Shown: positions 1 to 5,541 of the stretch, one piece after another
Position numbering within the stretch: the first letter of the stretch is position 1
How the letters are laid out: each line of letters opens with the position of its first letter
Source: Omnitrophica WOR_2 bacterium RIFCSPHIGHO2_02_FULL_67_20
Lineage (GTDB): Bacteria > Omnitrophota > Gorgyraeia > Aquiviventales > Aquiviventaceae
Assembly: GCA_001805695.1 (NCBI GenBank)
Contig: MHGT01000008.1
Span: forward strand, 7,605-13,792
Direction of reading: 5' to 3'
Length of the DNA: 6,188 nucleotides
Notes under the pieces: model-generated
The model's input: the letters and a program-made list of their open reading frames with translations, nothing else
Databases searched by the model: none
What the model was told of the DNA's origin: nothing
Translations under genes and position numbers: made by a program

Positions 1-1214
1 AGCGTCTGGGGCTTGCCTTCCCGCAGGATGTCGAGCTTGATGCGCCGGCCGGCCCGAGCACCGCTCACGAGGTCAATGAGCTGGCGCGAGTGCTGGATGG
101 CCTTCCCGTCGAACGCCGCGACGATGTCGCCGTCCCGCGCCCCGGCCTTGCTCGCGGGGCTCTCGGGCAGCACCTGGTAGACCAGGACGCCCTTGCGCTC
201 GCCCAAGCTGTAGTACTCGGCGACGTCGGCGGTGATGTCCTGGATCTGGATGCCCAGCCAGCCGTAGACGACCTGCTTGCCCTCGATGAGCGTGTCGAGG
301 ATGCTCTTCGCCTTGTTGATCGGGATGGCGAACCCGTACGCGTTGCCCGGCCCGGTGATGATCGCCACGTTGACGCCGATCACCTGCCCCTCGAGGTTCA
401 CGAGCGGGCCGCCGCTGTTGCCGGGGTTGATCGTCGCGTCGGTCTGCATGAGGTCCGAGTAGTCGCGGTCATAGCGCGAGGTCCGCGGCAGCTGCCGGTG
501 GAGGGCGCTGATCACGCCGACCGACAGCGTCGGCTCGGACCCGAACGTCTGGGCGGCGGGCCCGATGCCGGCCAGGCCCATGGGGTTGCCGAGTGCGACC
601 ACCCACTGCCCGGCCTGGACCTGGCTCGAGTCGCCCAGCGTGGCGACCGGCAGGTTCTTCGCGTCGATCTTCACGACGGCGAGGTCCGCCCGCGCGTCCT
701 TGCCCTTCACAGCGCCCGTGAACTCGCGGCCGTCGGCCATGGTCACCGTGATCTTCTCCGCGTCCGCCACGACGTGCTCGTTCGTCAGGATGTAGCCCTG
801 TTGGTCGATGATGACGCCGGAGCCCAAGCCGAAGCGGTGGAACTGCTGCTCCGGCGCATCGCCGCCGTAGAACTGGCGGAAGAAGTCTTCAAACGGGTCC
901 TCGCCACCGCCTCTGCCGAAAAAGGGGCTGCGCGGAAAGCCGCGGAAGTACTGCTTGACCCGCTCGATCTGCTCGGTGGAGATGCTGACGACCGCAGGCC
1001 CCGCCTGCTCGCCGACGCGGATGAAGGCGTTCTGAAGCGACTCGGCTTCACCGGATGCGGCCTGCGCCGGGGCGGCCTGGCCGGCGGACACTAGCCCGCC
1101 CTGCCCCGGCTTCATGCTGCCGGACCACAGCTCGTTCCGCCCGCCCAGGATCCCGGCGAGGATAACCCCCCAGACGACCATCAGCCCGATCCGCTTCCGC
1201 GCGCGCCCGTTCAT
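1..1214 (-). CDS. htrA: HtrA/DegP-family serine protease with PDZ domain, C-terminus outside window
   Basis: Membrane-anchored trypsin-like protease expected to act in the periplasm or outside the cytoplasmic membrane on misfolded proteins. The 404 visible residues have no stop and run off the window edge. Order: basic start (RARKR) and one hydrophobic segment at about 9-25, probably an uncleaved signal anchor; a Gly/Phe/Asp-rich linker at about 80-125; protease domain with His147 (TNEHVV), Asp177 (RADLAVV) and Ser267 (NPGNSGGP); PDZ domain beginning near GWLG at 318-321. The His-Asp spacing is 30, as in E. coli DegP; Asp-Ser is 90 against about 75, through a longer segment after LGNPMGL. The family usually runs about 450-500 residues, so the end of this PDZ and perhaps a second one are missing. 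The ATG at 1214 is chosen because GGAGGAGGAG lies 4 nt upstream and the signal anchor follows at once. It lies 119 bp downstream of recA on the same strand. The family assignment is firm; the DegP/DegQ/DegS subtype cannot be decided. Confidence 0.95.
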   Translation of the reverse strand, partial: MNGRARKRIGLMVVWGVILAGILGGRNELWSGSMKPGQGGLVSAGQAAPAQAASGEAESLQNAFIRVGEQAGPAVVSISTEQIERVKQYFRGFPRSPFFGRGGGEDPFEDFFRQFYGGDAPEQQFHRFGLGSGVIIDQQGYILTNEHVVADAEKITVTMADGREFTGAVKGKDARADLAVVKIDAKNLPVATLGDSSQVQAGQWVVALGNPMGLAGIGPAAQTFGSEPTLSVGVISALHRQLPRTSRYDRDYSDLMQTDATINPGNSGGPLVNLEGQVIGVNVAIITGPGNAYGFAIPINKAKSILDTLIEGKQVVYGWLGIQIQDITADVAEYYSLGERKGVLVYQVLPESPASKAGARDGDIVAAFDGKAIQHSRQLIDLVSGARAGRRIKLDILREGKPQT

Positions 1215-1253
1215 CGTTCTCCTCCTCCAACAAGCCGTTTCACATCACGTGGA

Positions 1254-1330
1254 CGCAGATGTCCGCTGATTGAACGACGCAGATTCCCGCAGATCAGCGG
1301 TCATCTGTACCGCCATCTGCGCTCATCCGC
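1254..1330. repeat. CGCAGAT/ATCTGCG intergenic repeat cluster between recA and the protease gene
   Basis: The 119-bp gap between the recA stop and the protease start is mostly repetition of a short word. CGCAGAT occurs at 1255, 1278 and 1288 (the last as CGCAGATCAGCGG), with inverted copies ATCTG at 1303 and ATCTGCG at 1315. CCGCTGAT at 1263-1270 pairs perfectly with ATCAGCGG at 1293-1300, so the transcript could form a stem with a 22-nt loop. There is no T-tract that would make it a classic terminator. Similar CGCAGAT-type words recur as dispersed intergenic repeats in many bacterial genomes, from general recollection. I see no gene here; the only other signal is the Shine-Dalgarno of the downstream gene at 1219-1228. 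Confidence 0.6.
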
Positions 1331-1333
1331 GTC

Positions 1334-2413
<1,080 letters not shown>

Positions 2414-2505
2414 CAGTCGCTCTCCTCTACTCCTATCGTCTGCCGCCGTGCCCGGACGTTCCGCCTGCGGGGCGCATCGGCCCGCCTGTGTGCACCTAGG
2501 AGGGT

Positions 2506-2535
2506 ATTATACGGGAGTGCTTCTTGCCTTGTAAA
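2506..2535 (-). promoter_or_regulatory. recA promoter, sigma-70 type
   Basis: Read on the minus strand, TTTACA (2535-2530) is followed by an 18-bp spacer and a consensus TATAAT (2511-2506). This is five of six matches at -35 and six of six at -10. The predicted start is near 2499, giving an untranslated leader of about 86 nt before the recA ATG at 2413. I found no clear GAAC-N4-GTTC or CTGT-N8-ACAG operator over or near the hexamers, so SOS control is not evident. A LexA type with an unknown motif cannot be excluded. Confidence 0.7.
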
Positions 2536-2562
2536 GCCAACCGCGGGTGCTGTCGAGCTGGG

Positions 2563-2613
2563 CGTGGGGTCAGACCCCACGAGGAGCTGCCACATCTGGC
2601 GGGGTCTGACCCC
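2563..2613. repeat. REP-like element: paired GGGGTCAGACCCC palindromes
   Basis: Two palindromes face each other. CGTGGGGTC-A-GACCCCACG (2563-2581) has 9-bp arms around one base; GGGGTC-T-GACCCC (2601-2613) has 6-bp arms. The 13-bp cores at 2566-2578 and 2601-2613 are exact reverse complements, so the pair can also form one long hairpin. The 22-nt loop holds a small GCCA/TGGC stem preceded by GGAG (2583-2586). Palindromes with a GTAG/GGAG-type tetranucleotide beside them resemble REP sequences mobilised by Y1 (RAYT) transposases, but no transposase is in the window. It lies between the recA and cinA promoters and ends 6 bp before the cinA -10 box. Confidence 0.65.
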
Positions 2614-2619
2614 TTCCTT

Positions 2620-2625
2620 TATAAT
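2620..2625 (+). promoter_or_regulatory. Probable cinA -10 box, leaderless start
   Basis: A consensus TATAAT ends 6 bp before the cinA ATG at 2632. Transcription normally begins about 7 bp after the -10 box, which puts the first transcribed base at or next to the A of ATG. The stretch before the ATG (CCTTCCTTTATAATGCCCCC) has no Shine-Dalgarno, which fits a leaderless mRNA. The -35 position at a 17-bp spacing (2597-2602, TGGCGG) is a poor match and lies in the REP-like element, so the promoter may be weak or need an activator. Confidence 0.55.
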
Positions 2626-2631
2626 GCCCCC

Positions 2632-3885
2632 ATGCACGCCGAGCTGCTGACCATCGGCTCCGAGCTGACCAGCGGAGTCACGGTGAACTCCAACGCCGCC
2701 TACCTGGCCCGGCGCCTGGCTGAAGTTGGCATCGTCTGCAGCCGCCAGGTCGCCGTCGGGGATGAGCGGGCCGTCCTCCGGGAGGCGATACGCGAGGCGC
2801 TCGGCCGCTGCGGGCTGCTGGTGATGACCGGAGGCCTCGGGCCGACGTTCGACGACGTGACGCTGGAGACGCTCGCCGAGGCGACCGGCCGCCCCCTGAT
2901 CTACCATCCTGAGATCGCCGCCGGCATCCGGCGCTTTTACACGCGCCTCGGCCGGCGGCTCCAACGCGCCGCCATGCGGCAGGCGTATGTGCCCCGTGGG
3001 GCGACGCCGCTGCCGAACCCCATCGGCACCGCCCCGGGCGTGTGGCTGCCCCTCGCCGATGCCATTGTGGTGGCGCTGCCCGGCGTGCCCGGCGAGATGC
3101 GCGCGATCGTGGAGCGGTTTGTCCTGCCCCGCCTCAAACGGCTCGGCGGCGGAGCCGCCGTGGAAACCCGCACCCTGCGCACGGCGGGCGTGGCCGAGCT
3201 CTCCATCCAGGCCATCCTCGCGCGGCTGCGCATCCCCGACGCGATCCAGGTCGGCCTCTACCCGCACTTGCGGATGGTCGACGTGCGGCTCACCGCCACG
3301 GCACCCACCCGTCGCCAGGCGCAGACGGCGCTCCGGCCGCTCGAAACGAGGCTGCGCCGCGCGCTGGGCTCGGCGGTCTACGGCTCGGATGAGGACACGC
3401 TGGAGGAAATCGTCGGGAGGCTGTTGGTCGCGCGCCGGCTGACGGTGGGGGTGGCCGAGTCGTGCACCGGCGGGCAGGTCTGCGACCGGCTCACGAACGT
3501 GCCGGGCAGCTCGCGCTACGTGCGGGGCGGCGTCGTCGCCTACCACAACGACGTGAAACGCCGCTCACTTGGTGTGCCGGTGGAAACGCTGGAGCGTTTC
3601 GGTGCGGTCAGCGCCCAGACCGCGGCCCGGATGGCTGAGGGGGTGCGCCGGCTGACCGGGGCGAGCGTGGGGCTGGCGATCACCGGCATCGCCGGCCCGG
3701 CGGGCGGGACGAGCCGCAAGCCGGTGGGCCTTGTCTGCCTGGGGCTGTCGGACGGCCGGCGCACGCGGACGCTGCAGCGCCGCTTCTTCGGCGACCGGCG
3801 CTCCATCAAAACACAGGCCGCGCAGACCGCGCTCAACTGGCTCCGGCTCTTCCTCCTGAAAAAGAATACTCGGGGTAACCGGTAA
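2632..3885 (+). CDS. cinA: CinA-family protein: MoCF-like domain plus NMN amidohydrolase domain
   Basis: Two-domain cytoplasmic enzyme of 417 residues, a normal length. The N-terminal molybdopterin-binding-like domain (about 3-170; COG1058 type) has MHAELLTIGSEL at the start, TGGLGPTFDD at 66-75 and ALPGVPGEM at 148-156. A linker region covers about 175-250. The C-terminal domain (about 255-410; PncC type) has VAESCTGG at 274-281 with the probable nucleophile Ser277, GGVVAYHNDVK at 299-309 and TGIAGPAGG at 351-359. In the family this domain deamidates nicotinamide mononucleotide for NAD recycling; the N-terminal domain is linked to ADP-ribose pyrophosphatase activity in some homologues. The start at 2632 is preferred because family similarity begins there; an upstream ATG at 2524 would only translate the repeat. 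It is transcribed away from recA, whereas it is usually codirectional and upstream of it. The stop at 3883-3885 lies inside a GGTAACC repeat. Confidence 0.95.
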   Translation: MHAELLTIGSELTSGVTVNSNAAYLARRLAEVGIVCSRQVAVGDERAVLREAIREALGRCGLLVMTGGLGPTFDDVTLETLAEATGRPLIYHPEIAAGIRRFYTRLGRRLQRAAMRQAYVPRGATPLPNPIGTAPGVWLPLADAIVVALPGVPGEMRAIVERFVLPRLKRLGGGAAVETRTLRTAGVAELSIQAILARLRIPDAIQVGLYPHLRMVDVRLTATAPTRRQAQTALRPLETRLRRALGSAVYGSDEDTLEEIVGRLLVARRLTVGVAESCTGGQVCDRLTNVPGSSRYVRGGVVAYHNDVKRRSLGVPVETLERFGAVSAQTAARMAEGVRRLTGASVGLAITGIAGPAGGTSRKPVGLVCLGLSDGRRTRTLQRRFFGDRRSIKTQAAQTALNWLRLFLLKKNTRGNR

Positions 3886-3904
3886 CCAGAGACCGGTAAC
3901 CAGA
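3874..3904. repeat. GGTAACC short direct repeats over the cinA stop
   Basis: GGTAACC occurs at 3874-3880, 3881-3887 and 3896-3902. The 13-mer ACCGGTAACCAGA is repeated exactly at 3878-3890 and 3892-3904, a 14-bp period. The first copies encode the last residues of CinA (GNR) and supply its TAA stop. It is too short and degenerate to be called a known family. Confidence 0.6.
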
Positions 3905-3907
3905 ACG

Positions 3908-4029
3908 AGTAGTGTCTTAATCTGACGGTGTTATTGATGATTCCACAGATTTTGAATCGATTTCACCGATAGATCTATCGGCGAAATCATCTCACAATCT
4001 GCGGAATCGCTCCAAATTAAGACACCACC
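3908..4029. mobile_element. MITE-like imperfect palindrome between convergent cinA and thpR
   Basis: Non-coding element of about 120 bp, clearly richer in A+T than its surroundings. The ends are inverted repeats: GTGTCTTAAT at 3912-3921 against ATTAAGACAC at 4016-4025, a perfect 10 bp that extends to 12 of 14. Inside, GATTCCACAGATT (3939-3951) pairs with AATCTGCGGAATC (3996-4008) at 12 of 13 positions, and a 30-bp palindrome is centred on AGATCT at 3973/3974. There is no open reading frame and no clear target duplication. The base composition and nested inverted repeats suggest a miniature transposon remnant. It could instead be a fixed intergenic repeat acting as a transcription barrier between the two convergent genes. 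Confidence 0.6.
3959..3988. terminator. Possible bidirectional terminator hairpin
   Basis: Within the MITE-like element, GATTTCACCGATAGA pairs with TCTATCGGCGAAATC: 14 of 15 positions, with one A-C mismatch. It lies between two convergent genes, so the hairpin would appear in both transcripts and could end both. Neither side has a run of U residues, so intrinsic termination is unproven. Confidence 0.35.
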
Positions 4030-4039
4030 CCAGAACGGA

Positions 4040-4708
4040 CTACCGAGTCAGTGGAACCTCCGCCAGCACGGTGTAGTTCGGGCCGCGTGAGCTGAGCACG
4101 CTTTGATACAAGGTCAACGCCGTCACGGGCCACGGCGCGGGCGCTCGCCAGGCGCACTCCCGCAGGGCGCGAGCCAGCTCCGCTTGCCGCCGCGGGGTCC
4201 GCACGCGCCCCAGCGTGACGTGCGCGGCGAACGACCGATCCTCTTTCGGTAATCCCAGCGACCCGCAGCTCTCCTCAATCCGTTCCGCGATCCGAACCGC
4301 GCGCTCCTTGCCTTCCCCGAGCCCAACCCACACCACGCGGGGCGACGCAATCGAGGGAAACGCTCCCACGCGGTCCAGCCCGAGCGTGAACCCCGTACCA
4401 CGGCCTAACGGCCGTGGCCTCTGGAACGACCCTTCGGGACGACCACGCCATTCCTCCCCGCCCTGACGGGCGGGGCGTCCACCGTGGTACGGGGTGAACG
4501 CCGTCTCGCCGCGCGCCGCCTCCCCCAGCAGCCGCTCGACTGCCCGGCGCTGCTCATCGGTGACCTCGCCGAGGAACTTCAGCGTCACGTGCAGGTTCTG
4601 CGGCTCGACCCACTTGATATCGGCGCCGGAGTGCGCGAGCTCCTGCTGGAGTACCGCGAGGGAGCGGCGGATGTCGTCAGGAAGGGTCAGGGCCAGGAAG
4701 GCGCGCAT
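4040..4708 (-). CDS. thpR: RNA 2',3'-cyclic phosphodiesterase carrying an in-frame palindromic insert
   Basis: Member of the 2H phosphoesterase superfamily (ThpR/LigT). The family opens 2',3'-cyclic phosphates on RNA to 2'-phosphates and can ligate tRNA halves in vitro. It is 222 residues where about 180-190 is usual. MRAFLALTLP, WVEPQNLHVTLKFLGEV (catalytic HVTL at 40-43), VGAFPS..SPRVVWVGL and the second HVTL at 163-166 are all present, so the two catalytic His-x-Thr motifs are intact. The extra length is residues 73-108, low-complexity Gly/Arg/Pro sequence (YHGGRPARQGGEEWRGRPEG). It is encoded by a palindromic insert flanked by a 6-bp direct repeat, and removing 108 bp restores GETAFTLGLDRVGAF exactly. 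The insert falls just before a predicted beta strand, so a surface loop is likely and activity may survive. The 9-bp array begins right upstream of the ATG and there is no Shine-Dalgarno, which suggests translation depends on pgsA upstream or is weak. Confidence 0.92.
   Translation of the reverse strand: MRAFLALTLPDDIRRSLAVLQQELAHSGADIKWVEPQNLHVTLKFLGEVTDEQRRAVERLLGEAARGETAFTPYHGGRPARQGGEEWRGRPEGSFQRPRPLGRGTGFTLGLDRVGAFPSIASPRVVWVGLGEGKERAVRIAERIEESCGSLGLPKEDRSFAAHVTLGRVRTPRRQAELARALRECAWRAPAPWPVTALTLYQSVLSSRGPNYTVLAEVPLTR
4386..4499. mobile_element. Palindromic element inserted in thpR with 6-bp target duplication
   Basis: GTGAAC at 4386-4391 is repeated at 4494-4499, and between them lies 102 bp ending in perfect 12-bp inverted repeats (CCCGTACCACGG / CCGTGGTACGGG). 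Inside are two perfect stems with 4-nt loops: CCACGGCC/GGCCGTGG (4398-4417) and CCCCGCCC/GGGCGGGG (4456-4475). A weaker CGACCC/GGGACG hairpin lies near 4427-4442. The net gain is 108 bp, 36 codons, with no stop in the thpR frame. The closest concept I know is the Rickettsia palindromic element, also tolerated inside genes, but I do not recognise this sequence as one. The minus-strand hairpin CCCCGCCCGTCAGGGCGGGG followed by AGGA also resembles 3'-end hairpins of IS200/IS605-type TnpB elements. Those do not make target duplications, so I prefer a MITE or RPE-like element. Confidence 0.85.
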
Positions 4709-4712
4709 GAAT

Positions 4713-4856
4713 TCCGTTAGGTCCGTTAGATCCGTTGGGCCCGTTAGGTCCGTTGGGTCTGTTGGCCAGTTGAGCCGGTCAGCGGACCAACGGGCTTAAC
4801 GGACACAACGGGCTTAACCGGCTCAACGGGCTCAACCGGCTTAACAGGCTAACGGA
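4713..4856. repeat. Inverted array of 9-bp repeats between pgsA and thpR
   Basis: Eight consecutive 9-bp units in one orientation (consensus YCCGTTRGG, 4713-4784, the last two degenerate) are followed by eight in the opposite orientation (GCTYAACGG, 4785-4856). Together they can fold into a long imperfect hairpin with arms of about 70 nt. The array spans from the pgsA stop codon (TAG at 4851-4849, inside the unit CCGTTAGCC on the minus strand) to 4 nt before the thpR start. No promoter or ribosome binding site is visible here. The period of 9 keeps the codon phase wherever the array is translated. Confidence 0.85.
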
Positions 4857-5430
4857 TCGCGTCGCGCAGGACCGTCCGGTGCCGCCAGAAGAAGGTAGCG
4901 CCGGACGCCACGGTCAGCACCAGCGTCACCCAGAGACAGCCCCGCACCGTCCAGTCGAGCAGGCGCGCCATCTCCGGGGACAAGCCCGGCGGCGGCGCCC
5001 ACTCCTTTGCCAGCATCACCGCCAGCACGACGAAGATCGTCACCATCTGCGAGACGGTTTTGTGCTTGCCCTCCTTCGCCGCCGAGAGGATCACCTGGCG
5101 GCTCGCCGCGAAGAGCCTGACACCGGTGATGAGGAACTCGCGCAGCGCGATGATGAGCACCATCCACGCCGGAAGCAACCGCAACTGCACGAACGCGAGG
5201 AAAAGTCCCAGCACCAGCACCTTGTCGGCGACAGGATCGAGGAGGGCGCCGAGCGGGCTCGTCTGGCCCCAGCGCCTGGCCAGCTCGCCGTCCAGCCAGT
5301 CGGTGGCGGCGGCGAAGAGAAACAGGCCCAGCGCGGCCGCCTTCGCTTCCCGGCCCGGCACGAAGAGCAGGCCCATGATGACGAACGTGAGGACGATGCG
5401 CAGACACGTGAGCTTCGTGGGAAGGGTCAT
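4849..5430 (-). CDS. pgsA: CDP-diacylglycerol-glycerol-3-phosphate 3-phosphatidyltransferase
   Basis: Integral membrane enzyme that joins CDP-diacylglycerol and glycerol 3-phosphate to form phosphatidylglycerol phosphate, the committed step to phosphatidylglycerol and cardiolipin. It is 193 residues, typical length. The CDP-alcohol phosphotransferase signature is complete: Asp44, Asp47-Gly48, Ala51-Arg52, Gly61, Asp65, Asp69 (D-x2-D-G-x2-A-R-x8-G-x3-D-x3-D), the metal-binding and catalytic core. Hydrophobic segments lie at about 10-25, 31-43, 70-84, 87-103, 128-142 and 160-180, matching the six-helix fold. LREFLITGVR at 96-105 and KHKTVSQM at 122-129 are typical of PgsA rather than other family members. 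It is 43 bp downstream of rimO and 140 bp upstream of thpR, both gaps filled with 9-bp repeats. The bases before the ATG (CCTAACGGAACG) come from the repeat and contain no convincing Shine-Dalgarno. Confidence 0.96.
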   Translation of the reverse strand: MTLPTKLTCLRIVLTFVIMGLLFVPGREAKAAALGLFLFAAATDWLDGELARRWGQTSPLGALLDPVADKVLVLGLFLAFVQLRLLPAWMVLIIALREFLITGVRLFAASRQVILSAAKEGKHKTVSQMVTIFVVLAVMLAKEWAPPPGLSPEMARLLDWTVRGCLWVTLVLTVASGATFFWRHRTVLRDAIR

Positions 5431-5433
5431 CGT

Positions 5434-5541
5434 TCCGTTAGGCCCGTTGAGCCCGTTGTACCCGTTGTGTCCGTTAGGTCCGTTGGTCCGCTAACCGGCT
5501 CAACGGGCCAACGGGCTTAACCGGCTCAACGGGGTCAACGG
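5434..5541. repeat. Inverted array of 9-bp repeats across the rimO end and pgsA start
   Basis: This has the same unit and design as the array downstream of pgsA. Six units of YCCGTTRRG type run in one orientation (5434-5487). A centre near 5488-5497 is followed by about five units in the opposite orientation (GCTCAACGG type, to 5541), one of them shortened to 8 bp. The rimO stop (TAA, minus strand 5476-5474) is inside one unit and the pgsA ATG (5430) is 3 bp beyond the last. About 65 bp is translated as the RimO tail. The two arrays flank pgsA on both sides. Confidence 0.85.

Noticed and set aside
90..1094. Plus-strand open frame of 334 codons
   Set aside because: It lies antisense to the protease gene, whose catalytic triad and signal anchor are clear. 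Its Arg/Asp/Leu/Val-biased composition is typical of a high-G+C shadow frame.
2414..2535. LexA/SOS operator upstream of recA
   Set aside because: No GAAC-N4-GTTC or CTG-N10-CAG dyad was found near the promoter; GGAACGTCC in the leader lacks the second half-site.
2524..2631. Upstream start for cinA adding 36 residues
   Set aside because: The extension is translated from the REP-like element and matches nothing expected of CinA; family similarity starts exactly at the ATG at 2632.
4392..4493. tRNA or tRNA-like cloverleaf
   Set aside because: The outer stem and inner hairpins suggest a cloverleaf, but there is no 7-nt anticodon loop, no T-loop consensus and no 7-bp acceptor geometry, and it is open in the thpR frame.
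4040..4708. thpR as a pseudogene
   Set aside because: The insert is a multiple of three, the frame has no stop, and both catalytic motifs and the C-terminus are intact.
4713..5541. CRISPR-like array
   Set aside because: Units are 9 bp, contiguous, without spacers, and switch orientation midway; no cas genes are present.
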